A stretch of DNA of 64,000 nucleotides from Tagaea sp965279565 (GTDB lineage: Bacteria; Pseudomonadota; Alphaproteobacteria; CACIAM-22H2), in contig OZ257249.1 in the NCBI GenBank assembly GCA_965279565.1, forward strand, positions 2,108,001-2,172,000, written 5' to 3'. How positions within the stretch are numbered: position 1 is the first letter of the stretch; every line of letters begins with the position of its first letter. Positions 34,405 through 42,976 of this stretch are shown here, in pieces. The notes beneath the pieces were generated by a model. The model searched no databases and was not told the DNA's origin. It worked only from the letters and a program-made list of their open reading frames with translations. Both the position numbers and the translations under genes were made by a program.

Positions 34405-35184
34405 TCAGACGGCGAGCGGCGCGGCGCGGCGGCGCAGCAGACGGATCAGGCTGAAGGTCGAATAGTCCACGGGATCGCCGTCCGGGCCGACCCGGCGCCC
34501 GCCGATCCGCAGCTTCACGTCGCCGGGCGGTGCCTCGATGTCGAGTTCGTGGGACGTTTCCCGCGCGGTCGGATCGGCGATCAGCTCGCAGCGCGTCGCG
34601 TCGAGCCCGAGCCCGGCCAGCGCCACGCCGACCGAGACATTGAGGTTGCCGGGGAACCGCACCGCGATCTCGCGCACGCTACCGGCAAGGAAGACGCCGC
34701 GTGTCGCGATTGCGTCGAGATCGGCAAGCGCTGCGGCAGGCGTTCGCTTCCACATCTCGACCGATTTGCACTGGCGATAGACGACACGCGACAGCCCCGC
34801 CTCGCGCGCGGCGGCGAGCAGGTCGAGCGTGCCCATGGCGCCGGGCGGAATTTCAAGCCGTCCCGGCCCGGTACGCGCGGCATCGACAAGCCGCCTTTCG
34901 CTGTCGCGGTCGGCGAATGCCGTCAGCGAGAGCGGAATGACGTCGATCCCGGCAGCCAGAAGCGAAGGTGCGGACTCGGTCAGGGTCGCCGGCGATGCGC
35001 ATTCGACGACGACATCCGGCCGCCGAGCGATCATCGCGGCGAGATCGGGAACCGCGAGGCTGTCTGCCGGGCCCCGGCGCTGCAGGACCGCAACGGCTTC
35101 GATTTCGGTCGCGTGCTCCGCGGCCAGCAGCCGGACGCGTTGGCCGATCCGGCCGAATCCGAGGATGCCGACGCGGACTTTCAC
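34405..35184 (-). CDS. nadX: Aspartate dehydrogenase-like protein
   Basis: 259 residues. Rossmann motif GILGFGRIGQR at the N-terminus, then PGAMGTLDLLAAAREAGL and VYRQCKSVEMWK, the NadX-type FPGNLNVSVGVALAG block, and ETSHELDIEA with the catalytic His. L-aspartate dehydrogenases convert aspartate and NAD(P) to iminoaspartate, for NAD synthesis or for nitrogen release. Beside an M20-like gene and amino-acid uptake genes, the catabolic role, or action on another amino acid, is more likely; no nadA or nadC is nearby. Confidence 0.8.
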   Translation of the reverse strand: MKVRVGILGFGRIGQRVRLLAAEHATEIEAVAVLQRRGPADSLAVPDLAAMIARRPDVVVECASPATLTESAPSLLAAGIDVIPLSLTAFADRDSERRLVDAARTGPGRLEIPPGAMGTLDLLAAAREAGLSRVVYRQCKSVEMWKRTPAAALADLDAIATRGVFLAGSVREIAVRFPGNLNVSVGVALAGLGLDATRCELIADPTARETSHELDIEAPPGDVKLRIGGRRVGPDGDPVDYSTFSLIRLLRRRAAPLAV

Positions 35185-35473
35185 GGATTACTGCCTTTCG
35201 GTGGATGAACTTGGAACATGCGGTCGAGAATGGCCCCAACGGTCCGGCGGCACCAGTGCGGCCCGGAGGCCCATTCAAGCAAGTCCGATATTGCCGACAG
35301 AGCCGTTCTTTGCGCAACCGAGGTTCCTGATCCAACAGCGCACGGGTTCACCCGTCGCGGCACGCCGACGACGGCAATTCGAATCATCGACGCATGAATC
35401 CGGCCGCTGCCTTGTGCGGGCCGTCGCGATCTGCTTTCATCGGCCCCTCAAAAACACAAAAAAGGTGGGTGCC

Positions 35474-36358
35474 ATGAAGCAGTCCAAGGACCAGCAGGCC
35501 TCGCAGCGTCGCGATTTCCTGAAGTTCGGTGCGGTCGCGGCCGGTGCCGCCGTCGCACTTTCGACGACGGCACAGCAGGCGGCCGCCCAGTCCGCCCCCG
35601 GCAGCACGCTGCGCACGGTGCTGAACCGCGGCAAGCTCATCGTCGGCACCGGATCGACCAACGCCCCCTGGCACTTCGAGGACGACAAGGGCCAGCTCAC
35701 CGGCATGGACATCACGATCGCGCAGATCCTGGCCCGTGGCCTGTTCGACGATCCGACCAAGGTCGAGTTCGTGCGCCAGGAGCCGGCCGCGCGCATCCCG
35801 AACCTTGTGACGGGCAAGATCGACTGCGTGATCCAGTTCATGACCGTGTCGCCCGCCCGCGCGCAGCTCGTCAATTTCTCGCGCCCCTACTATGTCGAAG
35901 GCGTGGCGCTCCTCACGTCGTCGAAGGGTAAGCTCAAGACGCACAAGGAGCTGATCGACGCCGGTACGGCTGCCAAGGCCTCGGTGCTGCAGAACGTCGA
36001 TGCCGACAAGCTCGTCAAGAAGGCGCTGCCGAACGCGCAGGTCCTGCAGCTCGATACGCAGGCCAACACGATCCAGGCGCTCGATTCCGGCCGCGTCGAT
36101 GCCGCCGTCATCGACCTTTCGACGGTCGGCTGGCTCGTGAAGCGCAATCCGGACAAATACCTCGACTCCGGGTTCCATTACGAAACGCAGCTCTACTCGG
36201 CCGCCCTGCGCCAGGGCGACATCGACTGGCTGTCTTTCGTCAACACCACGCTGAACGTCAACATGCACGGCCACCAGACGGACCTCTACGACAAGGCGTT
36301 CCAGGACTTCTTCGCTTCGACGCCGCCGCGCCGCGTGCCCGGCTTCCCGAACATCTGA
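35474..36358 (+). CDS. Amino-acid ABC transporter substrate-binding protein (family 3)
   Basis: 294 residues from the ATG at 35474, a few bases after AAAGGTGGG. Tat leader: RRDFLKFGAVAAGAAVAL, cleavage near AAAQSAP. SBP family 3 blocks: GKLIVGTGSTNAPWHF, GQLTGMDITIAQILA, GKIDCVIQFMTVSPARA, LDSGRVDAAVIDLS. First gene of a complete polar amino-acid importer (permeases, ATPase) that ends with a PLP enzyme gene. The preceding 289 bases hold no gene; I see no clear promoter there. Confidence 0.9.
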   Translation: MKQSKDQQASQRRDFLKFGAVAAGAAVALSTTAQQAAAQSAPGSTLRTVLNRGKLIVGTGSTNAPWHFEDDKGQLTGMDITIAQILARGLFDDPTKVEFVRQEPAARIPNLVTGKIDCVIQFMTVSPARAQLVNFSRPYYVEGVALLTSSKGKLKTHKELIDAGTAAKASVLQNVDADKLVKKALPNAQVLQLDTQANTIQALDSGRVDAAVIDLSTVGWLVKRNPDKYLDSGFHYETQLYSAALRQGDIDWLSFVNTTLNVNMHGHQTDLYDKAFQDFFASTPPRRVPGFPNI

Positions 36359-36368
36359 CCGTCGAATC

Positions 36369-36396
36369 GGCGCCCGTACCGGAAGGTGCGGGCGCC
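36369..36396 (+). terminator. Strong intercistronic hairpin, binding protein/permease junction
   Basis: GGCGCCCGTACC-GGAA-GGTGCGGGCGCC: a 12-pair stem (one T-G pair) with a GGAA tetraloop, ten bases after the binding-protein stop and nine before the permease ATG. No U-run, so it is probably an RNA-stabilising or attenuating element that keeps binding-protein message in excess. Confidence 0.72.
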
Positions 36397-36405
36397 GGCG
36401 ACACG

Positions 36406-37077
36406 ATGGACTATCACCTCAACTTCAATTTCATCTGGCGATACAGCGAGAAGCTCTGGTGGGGGCTGGCGCTGTCGATCGAGCTTGCGATCATTTCGAT
36501 TCTGCTCGGCTGCGTCATCGGTTTCCTTCTTGCCGTTGCCTATACCGGCGGCGGAAGGATCGTGCGCGCCGCGGTCTCGGCCTATGTCGAGTTCATCCGC
36601 AACGTTCCGCTGCTGCTGCTGGTCTATCTCGTCTTCTACGGCATCCCGTCGGCAGGCGGCTTCGCCTATGACGCCACCGAAAGCTTCGTCGCGACGCTGT
36701 CGCTCTATGCCGGCGCCTATCTCGTCGAGGTCTTCCGCGCCGGCCTCGATGCGGTGCCCAAGGGCGCCATCGACGCCGCCAAGGCGATCGGACTGACGTC
36801 CTGGCAGCGACTGATCTACGTGCGCATGCCGATCATGCTGCGCATCGTGCTGCCGTCGCTGTCGAACGCGTTCATCTCGCTGTTCAAGGACACGTCGCTC
36901 GCCTCCGTGATCGCCGTGCCCGAGCTCACCTACGGCGCCAACTGGATCAAGACGAACACGTTCCGCGCGGTCGAGGTATGGATCGTGACGGCGCCGATGT
37001 ATCTTGCCGCCGGCTATCTCATCCTGCTGGCCCTGCGCGCGCTCGAGCGAGCGCTTCTCGCGGAGAAGCGTCGATGA
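36406..37077 (+). CDS. Amino-acid ABC transporter permease (HisM/GltK type)
   Basis: 223 residues, about five membrane helices. HisMQ signature: AYLVEVFRAGLDAVPKGAI, then AAKAIGLTSWQRLIYVRMP, the loop that touches the ATPase. Its stop overlaps the next permease start (ATGA), as is usual for heterodimeric permease pairs. Confidence 0.9.
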   Translation: MDYHLNFNFIWRYSEKLWWGLALSIELAIISILLGCVIGFLLAVAYTGGGRIVRAAVSAYVEFIRNVPLLLLVYLVFYGIPSAGGFAYDATESFVATLSLYAGAYLVEVFRAGLDAVPKGAIDAAKAIGLTSWQRLIYVRMPIMLRIVLPSLSNAFISLFKDTSLASVIAVPELTYGANWIKTNTFRAVEVWIVTAPMYLAAGYLILLALRALERALLAEKRR

Positions 37078-37733
37078 CCGGCTGGTTCGATTTCGCGGCC
37101 GCGACGCTACCGTTCCTCTGGCAAGGCCTGCTGATGACGCTGTTCGTGGCGCTCGTCGTCGTCGTGTCGTCGGCGATCGTCGGCACGGTCTTCGGCGTGG
37201 CGCTGGTCTACGGGCCCTGGTGGGTGCGCCTGCCGCTGCGCGTCTATTCGGACGTGCTGCGCGGGACCCCGCTGCTGGTCGTGATCTTCACGATCTACTA
37301 CCTGCTGCCTTTTGCCGGCCTGAACCTGCAGCCGCTGCCGGCAGTACTTCTGGCGCTGAGCATGTTCAAGACCGCACATGTGAGCGAGATCGCGCGCGGG
37401 GCCATCCAGTCGATCGCGAAGGGGCAGGAGGATGCGGGCAAGTCGATCGGCCTCAACTTCGTCCAGCGGCTCGGCTACGTGATCTTCCCGCAGGCGATCC
37501 GCCGTTTCCTGCCGCCCTGGCTCAACTCGGTGACCGACGCGGTCAAGGGATCCTCGCTGGTGTCGCTGGTCGGCATCGTCGATCTCATGCTGGCGTCTCA
37601 GCAGGTGATCGGGCGGACCTACGAGCCGTTGCCGATCTACCTGCTCGCGGCGGCGATCTATTTCGTCATCAACTACAGCCTCAGCAGCCTCAGCCGGACG
37701 CTGGAGAACCGCTATGCCTATGTGCGGGAGTGA
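37074..37733 (+). CDS. Amino-acid ABC transporter permease (second subunit)
   Basis: 219 residues from the ATG at 37074. About five membrane helices, with RGTPLLVVIFTIYYLLPF and the loop HVSEIARGAIQSIAKGQED, then AGKSIGLNFVQRLGYVIFP. Forms the channel with the preceding permease. Confidence 0.9.
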   Translation: MTGWFDFAAATLPFLWQGLLMTLFVALVVVVSSAIVGTVFGVALVYGPWWVRLPLRVYSDVLRGTPLLVVIFTIYYLLPFAGLNLQPLPAVLLALSMFKTAHVSEIARGAIQSIAKGQEDAGKSIGLNFVQRLGYVIFPQAIRRFLPPWLNSVTDAVKGSSLVSLVGIVDLMLASQQVIGRTYEPLPIYLLAAAIYFVINYSLSSLSRTLENRYAYVRE

Positions 37734-37735
37734 CC

Positions 37736-38509
37736 ATGACTGAAGCGCTCGTCAGGATCCGGAACGTGAAGAAGCGCTTCGGCGACACGCCCGTGCTCAA
37801 CGGCGTCGATATCGAAGTCAAGCGCGGGGAGGCGACGGTCATCATCGGCGCTTCGGGCAGCGGCAAGACCACGCTGCTGCGCTGCATCAACGCGCTGGAG
37901 ACCTACGAGGAAGGCTCGATCCGGGTCGATGGGGTCGAAGTCGGATTCCGGGACGATGCCGGACCGGTACGCCGCGCGCGCGGCGACCGCGAACTTGCGA
38001 AGATCCGTGCGGACATCGGCATGGTGTTCCAGCTCTTCAACCTGTTTCCGCATCTGACGGCCTGCGAGAACATCATGCTGGGGCTGAGGAAGGTCCGCGG
38101 CATGGCGAAGGCCGAGGCAAAGGACCGGGCGCGGCACTGGCTCGACCGCGTCGGCCTCGGCGACCGCATGGACGCCTATCCCGGCCAGCTTTCCGGCGGC
38201 CAGCAGCAGCGGGTCGGGATCGCGCGCGCCGTCGCGATGGAGCCCAAGGTCCTGCTGCTCGACGAGATCACGTCGGCGCTCGATCCCGAGCTGGTCGGCG
38301 AGGTGCTGGCGGTTGTCCGCCAGCTCGCCGTCGACGGCATGACGATGATCGTCGTGACCCACGAGATGATCTTCGCGCGCGACGTCGGCACGCGTCTCGT
38401 CTTCATGGATGGCGGGGTGAAGATCGAGGAAGGCCCGCCGCGCGAACTGCTCACGTCCCCGCGCCACGAACGCCTGAAAACGTTCCTCGCGCGCCTCGAA
38501 ATGCACTGA
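37736..38509 (+). CDS. Amino-acid ABC transporter ATPase (GlnQ/HisP type)
   Basis: 257 residues. Walker A GASGSGKTT, Q-loop FQLFNLFPHL, signature LSGGQQQR, Walker B VLLLDEITSALD and switch THE are intact. DEITSALD and FxLFNLFPH are typical of polar amino-acid importers. It powers the two permeases upstream and could also serve the orphan permease at 25572-26279. Confidence 0.92.
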   Translation: MTEALVRIRNVKKRFGDTPVLNGVDIEVKRGEATVIIGASGSGKTTLLRCINALETYEEGSIRVDGVEVGFRDDAGPVRRARGDRELAKIRADIGMVFQLFNLFPHLTACENIMLGLRKVRGMAKAEAKDRARHWLDRVGLGDRMDAYPGQLSGGQQQRVGIARAVAMEPKVLLLDEITSALDPELVGEVLAVVRQLAVDGMTMIVVTHEMIFARDVGTRLVFMDGGVKIEEGPPRELLTSPRHERLKTFLARLEMH

Positions 38510-38525
38510 ACCGGAAGAAAGCAGC

Positions 38526-39719
38526 ATGACTGACATCCGCAAGCGTCTCGGCCTCCGGCCGATCGTCAATGTTTCCGGCACGATGACGGCGCTGGGCGCA
38601 TCGATCGCCGTGCCCGAAGTCGTCGCGATCGCGTCGGAAATCCTGCCCGAATGGGTCGAGGTCAACGACCTGCACCGCAAGGCGAGTGCGGCGATCGCCG
38701 CCGCCTGCGGCGCCGAAGCCGGGTTCGTGACGGCGAGCGCTTCCGCCGGCATCACGCTCGCCATCGCCGGCGCCATGACGGGTGCTGACCTCGCGCGGGT
38801 GGAAAGCCTGCCGGACGCGACCGGGATGAAGGACGAGGTCGTCGTCATGACGGGCCACATGACCGGCTACGGGGCGAGCGTCGAGCAGGCCATCCGGCTT
38901 GCCGGGGCGAAGGTCGTTCCGGTCGGCAACGTCACCGACGCGCGCCACTACCAGCTTGCGGCGAAGATCACCGACCGCACGGCAGCGGCACTCTACGTCG
39001 TATCGCACCACACCGTGCAGTATGGCCAGCTTCCTCTGGACGAGTTCTCGCGCATCTGCCGGGCCAAGGGCGTGCCTGTCATCGCCGACCTCGCGTCGGA
39101 GTGCGACCTGAAGGGGTTCATCGCGGCGGGCGCCGACATCGCGATCTACAGCGCCCACAAGTTCCTCGGCGGCATGACGGCCGGCATCGTGGCAGGGCGC
39201 AAGGATCTGGTGCGCGCGACGTTCCTGCAGAACAGCGGGATCGGGCGCGGCATGAAGGTCGGCAAGGAAAGCATCGCCGCGACGATCGCCGCCCTCGGTG
39301 CCTGGGCGAAGCGCGACCATGCGGGCATCCGCGCCACCGAGCGCGGCTATCTCGACCTGTGGGTCGACCGGTTCTCGAAGTTCCCGGGCGTGCGGGCGGA
39401 GATCATCCCCGATCCGACCGGCAACCCGATCGACCGGCTCAAGCTGTCGCTCGATCCCGAGCGTGCCCGCACGACGGCATGGGACCTCGCCGACGCGCTT
39501 GCCGCCGGCAGCCCGCCGGTCATCGTCCGGGACCACGAGGTCGAGCACGGGTTCTTCGAGCTCGATCCGTGCAACCTGCATCCCGGCGAGGAGCGGGTCG
39601 TCGCGGACCGGATCGCCGCCGAACTCGATTCCGCGCGCGGGCGCAACGAGCCGTCGCGCCGGACAGCCGCCGAACGCAAGGCGGCGCGATTCGAACGTCT
39701 GTTGCGCTGGCCGGACTGA
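38526..39719 (+). CDS. SelA-like PLP-dependent lyase/aminotransferase-fold enzyme
   Basis: 397 residues. Fold-type I PLP enzyme of the SelA/DgaE group: IVNVSGTMTALGAS at the N-terminus, PVIADLASECDL (Asp for the pyridine nitrogen) and the Schiff-base Lys212 in YSAHKFLGG. Relatives include D-glucosaminate-6-phosphate ammonia-lyase and other enzymes removing ammonia from amino compounds, as well as selenocysteine synthase. No selB or tRNA-Sec is present, and the gene closes an amino-acid uptake operon, so it is probably catabolic: deamination of the imported compound. Confidence 0.78.
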   Translation: MTDIRKRLGLRPIVNVSGTMTALGASIAVPEVVAIASEILPEWVEVNDLHRKASAAIAAACGAEAGFVTASASAGITLAIAGAMTGADLARVESLPDATGMKDEVVVMTGHMTGYGASVEQAIRLAGAKVVPVGNVTDARHYQLAAKITDRTAAALYVVSHHTVQYGQLPLDEFSRICRAKGVPVIADLASECDLKGFIAAGADIAIYSAHKFLGGMTAGIVAGRKDLVRATFLQNSGIGRGMKVGKESIAATIAALGAWAKRDHAGIRATERGYLDLWVDRFSKFPGVRAEIIPDPTGNPIDRLKLSLDPERARTTAWDLADALAAGSPPVIVRDHEVEHGFFELDPCNLHPGEERVVADRIAAELDSARGRNEPSRRTAAERKAARFERLLRWPD

Positions 39720-39733
39720 CCTTCGGCCGCCGC

Positions 39734-39749
39734 TGGCACGGCAATTGCT
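39734..39749 (+). promoter_or_regulatory. Consensus sigma-54 promoter for the BMP/hydrolase operon
   Basis: TGGCACGGCAATTGCT is an exact match to TGGCACG-N4-TTGCT. It starts 15 bases after the previous gene's stop; the predicted transcript start is near 39760, about 58 bases before the BMP-protein ATG. I found no clear NtrC-type enhancer site. Confidence 0.75.
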
Positions 39750-39817
39750 GCATTTTTGACCGGGATGCGCGCGCCGGAGGCGTGTGCGGAAACCCGATCG
39801 AACGCAGGGAGCAGCGC

Positions 39818-40927
39818 ATGGCAAATCACCTTATTTCGCGACGGACACTGTTGCAGGGTACCGCTGCCGCCGGTGCGCTCGCCGCAACCGGCCCGCTCGG
39901 CGGCCTGAACGCGCAGGCCCCGCTCACGGTCGGGATCCTCTATGTCGGGCCGCGCGACGATTTCGGCTACAGCCAGGCGCATGCGATGGGTGCAGCCGAA
40001 CTGAAGAAGGTTCCGGGGGTCAAGGTCGTCGAGGAGGAGAATGTCCCCGAGACGATCGCCGTGCAGCGCTCGATGGAATCGATGATCAATCTCGATGGCG
40101 CCAAGCTCATCATTGCGACGTCGTTCGGCTATTTCGACCCGCACATGCTGGCGATGGCGGCCAAGTACCCGAAGGTCGAGTTCCGCCACGCGGTCGGCCT
40201 GTGGGACAAGGACAAGCATCCGCAGAACGCCGGCTCGTATTTCGGCTATCTCGACCAGGCGCATTACGTGAACGGCATCGCCGCCGGTCTCGTGACGAAG
40301 ACGAAGAAGATCGGCTTCGTCGCGGCCAAGCCGATCCCGTCGGTGCTGCGCAACATCAACGCGGTGCTGTTGGGTGCGCGCAAGAACGCGCCGGACGCGA
40401 CCGTTCAGGTCGTCTTCACCGGCGACTGGTCGGTGCCGGTGCGCGAGGCGGAAGCGACGAACGCGCTGATCGGCTCGGGCTGCGACATCATCACCTGCCA
40501 CGTCGACAGCCCGAAGGTCGTGATCGAGACCGCCGAGCGCCGCGGCGTGATGACGCTGGGCCACAACGCTTCGCAGGCGAGCCTCGCGCCCAAGGGCTTC
40601 ATCACGGGTGCGGAATACAAGTGGTCGACGATCTACAAGGGCTTCGCCGACAATCTCGCGAAGAACCAGAAGCTGCCCAACTGGGTGCGCGGCGGCTACG
40701 ATCTTGACTTCGTGCAGAACACGGCCTACGGCGCCGCCGCAAGCGACGGCGCACGCCGAGCCGCCGATGCGGCCATCGCCGAGATCAAGAAGGGTGCGCC
40801 GATCTTCGCGGGCACGATCAAGGACAACAAGGGCAACGTCGTGATCCCCGCCACGCTCGACAACTACGCGCCGCCGCTCGAAGGCATGAACTATCTGGTC
40901 GAGGGCGTCGTCGGCTCGACGACCTGA
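39818..40927 (+). CDS. BMP-family ABC transporter substrate-binding protein
   Basis: 369 residues from the ATG at 39818. Tat-like leader (SRRTLLQGTAAAGALAAT). PnrA/Med-type blocks: VGILYVGPRDDFGYSQAHAM, IIATSFGYFDPHMLAMAAKY, YFGYLDQAHYVNGIAAGL, VLLGARKNAPDATVQVV and NAxIGSGCDIITCHVDSP. BMP proteins bind purine nucleosides or other N-rich heterocycles and ureides. Here the hydrolases in the operon and the sigma-54 promoter suggest an N-rich compound used as nitrogen source. Confidence 0.88.
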   Translation: MANHLISRRTLLQGTAAAGALAATGPLGGLNAQAPLTVGILYVGPRDDFGYSQAHAMGAAELKKVPGVKVVEEENVPETIAVQRSMESMINLDGAKLIIATSFGYFDPHMLAMAAKYPKVEFRHAVGLWDKDKHPQNAGSYFGYLDQAHYVNGIAAGLVTKTKKIGFVAAKPIPSVLRNINAVLLGARKNAPDATVQVVFTGDWSVPVREAEATNALIGSGCDIITCHVDSPKVVIETAERRGVMTLGHNASQASLAPKGFITGAEYKWSTIYKGFADNLAKNQKLPNWVRGGYDLDFVQNTAYGAAASDGARRAADAAIAEIKKGAPIFAGTIKDNKGNVVIPATLDNYAPPLEGMNYLVEGVVGSTT

Positions 40928-40932
40928 GCCCC

Positions 40933-42051
40933 GTGACCACGACCGCCGAACGCCAGGCGTCGGCCGCACCCAGTGCGGCCGACGACCTGTTCGAGCGCCT
41001 GCGACAGACAAGCGAGTATTTCGCGATTCCGCTGCTGGCACTTGTCGCTTCGGCGCTTCTCTTTTCGATCTTCCTGCTGGCACTCGGCCGCTCGCCGGTC
41101 GAGTTCTTCGACCTCATGTGGCGCGGCGGCTTCGGCTCGGCCTTCTCGTGGCAGAACACGCTGCAGCGCGCGGCACCGCTGGTGCTGACGGCCCTGTGCG
41201 TGGCGATCCCGGCGCGCATCGGGCTCGTCATCATCGGCGGGGAAGGAGCACTCGTCCTCGGCGGGCTCGCCGCGGCCGTGATCGCGGTTCCGCTGCTCGG
41301 CGTGGCGCCCGCCCCGGTGCTGCTCGCCATCATGGCACTGGCGGCGATGGCCGCGGGCGCACTCTGGATCGGCCTTGCCGGTGCCTTGCGTCATTCGCGG
41401 GGCGTCAACGAGACGATCTCGAGCCTGCTCCTTACCTATATCGCCATCGCGATCATGTATTTCCTCGTCGAAGGCGTCCTGCGAGATCCGCGATCTCTCA
41501 ACAAGCCGTCGACCGTGCCGATCGGTGCGGAGAACATGCTCAGCACGATTCCCGGCACTGACATCCACTGGGGCCTCGCGACGGGCGCCGTGATCGCCAT
41601 CCTGCTGCAGGTGCTGATGAGCCGTACGACCTTCGGCTTCGCGGCCCGGATCACCGGCGGCAATCCGCGCGCGGCGCGTGCACAGGGCCTGCCGGTCGGC
41701 ACGTTGACCGTCGCGTGCACGATGATCGCGGGTGCGTGCGCCGGCCTCGCCGGCTTCTTCGAGGTCGCGACCGTGCATGGTGGTGCCAACGGCTCGCTCG
41801 TCGCCGGCTACGGCTTCACCGGAATTCTCGTGTCGTTCCTCGCGCGCCACACGCCGCTGGCAGTGCTCCCCGTTGCCGTGCTGTTCGGCGGGATCGCCGC
41901 CGCCGGCGGCCTCGTCCAGCGCCGCATGGGTCTGCCCGACGCGACCGTGCTGCTGCTGCAGGGCTTCATCTTCGTCGTGCTGCTGGCGAGCGAGACGCTC
42001 TATGGCCGCCTGCCCTGGTTCCGTCCGCAGGGAGGGGCAGACCGGTCGTGA
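40933..42051 (+). CDS. BMP-family ABC transporter permease (YufP/NupP type)
   Basis: 372 residues, GTG start five bases after the binding-protein stop. About nine membrane helices with the family motif RITGGNPRAARAQGLPVGTL, where the cytoplasmic loop meets the ATPase, and PARIGLVIIGGEGALVLGG. Forms the channel with the next gene product, whose GTG overlaps this stop. Confidence 0.88.
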   Translation: MTTTAERQASAAPSAADDLFERLRQTSEYFAIPLLALVASALLFSIFLLALGRSPVEFFDLMWRGGFGSAFSWQNTLQRAAPLVLTALCVAIPARIGLVIIGGEGALVLGGLAAAVIAVPLLGVAPAPVLLAIMALAAMAAGALWIGLAGALRHSRGVNETISSLLLTYIAIAIMYFLVEGVLRDPRSLNKPSTVPIGAENMLSTIPGTDIHWGLATGAVIAILLQVLMSRTTFGFAARITGGNPRAARAQGLPVGTLTVACTMIAGACAGLAGFFEVATVHGGANGSLVAGYGFTGILVSFLARHTPLAVLPVAVLFGGIAAAGGLVQRRMGLPDATVLLLQGFIFVVLLASETLYGRLPWFRPQGGADRS

Positions 42052-42965
42052 GCGCGGAACTCCTCACCGTCCTGTTCGCGATGATCGGCGGCGCCATCCG
42101 TGTGTCGACGCCGTTCCTGTTCGTATCGCTGGGCGAATGCCTGACCGAGAAGGCCGGGCGAATCAATCTCGGCCTCGAAGGCACGCTCGTGCTCGGCGCG
42201 ATGGTCGCCTACATGACGTCGTACGAGACCGGCAACCCATGGGCCGGCGTGGCGGCGGCAGCACTTGCCGGCTTCCTGCTTGGCGGCCTGCACGGCGCCC
42301 TGTGCAGCCTGCCCAAGGTCAACGACGTGGCGGTGGGCATCGCGCTGATGACGTTCGGCACCGGCGTCGCGTTCTTCTTCGGCAAGCCGTACATCCAGCC
42401 GGCCGCACCGCGCCTGCCGGGCATTCCGCTGGCGGACTGGACCGGCTCGCCCGCACTTGCCGACGCACTGAAGGTCAATCCGCTGTTCTTCTTCGGCATC
42501 CTGCTGGCCTTTGCGATGGCCTGGGCCTTCCGCAATACCCGCGTCGGCCTCGTCGTGCGCACGACCGGTGACAGCGCGCCGGCGGCGCGCGCGATGGGCA
42601 TTTCGGTCGACGGCGTGCGGCTGCTGGCGACGGCTGCGGGCGGCGCGCTTGCAGGTATCGGCGGTTCGTTCCTGTCGCTCTATTATCCGGGAAGCTGGAA
42701 CGAGGCGCTGTCGTCCGGGCAGGGCCTGATGGCCGTCGCACTTGTCATCTTCGCGCGCTGGGATCCGGTGCGCTGCTTCGTTGCGGCCCTGCTGTTCGGT
42801 GCCGCGGGCGCCATCGGTCCCGCACTGCAGTCGATCAACATCACGCAGGGCTATTATTTCTTCAACGCGGCCCCGTACATCCTGACGCTGCTGATCATGA
42901 TCTCGTCCGGTCGCGTGCGGCATGCCCAGCACGGCATGCCGGGCGAACTCTCGGTCTCGAAATAG
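42048..42965 (+). CDS. BMP-family ABC transporter permease (YufQ/NupQ type)
   Basis: 305 residues, GTG start overlapping the previous stop (GTGA). Family blocks: EKAGRINLGLEGTLVLGAM, GLVVRTTGDSAPAARAMG and GGALAGIGGSFLSLYYPG. Second half of the permease pair. Confidence 0.88.
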   Translation: MSAELLTVLFAMIGGAIRVSTPFLFVSLGECLTEKAGRINLGLEGTLVLGAMVAYMTSYETGNPWAGVAAAALAGFLLGGLHGALCSLPKVNDVAVGIALMTFGTGVAFFFGKPYIQPAAPRLPGIPLADWTGSPALADALKVNPLFFFGILLAFAMAWAFRNTRVGLVVRTTGDSAPAARAMGISVDGVRLLATAAGGALAGIGGSFLSLYYPGSWNEALSSGQGLMAVALVIFARWDPVRCFVAALLFGAAGAIGPALQSINITQGYYFFNAAPYILTLLIMISSGRVRHAQHGMPGELSVSK

Positions 42966-42976
42966 GAAGCGCACGC

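Noticed and set aside
32399..34465. A 688-codon plus-strand frame across the end of the dehydrogenase and the M20-like gene
   Set aside because: It spans two real genes in other frames and has arginine-rich, motif-free composition. It is a composition artefact.
39101..39817. Upstream in-frame extension of the BMP binding protein
   Set aside because: The extension is arginine-rich and overlaps the SelA-like gene; the Tat leader beginning at 39818 marks the true N-terminus.
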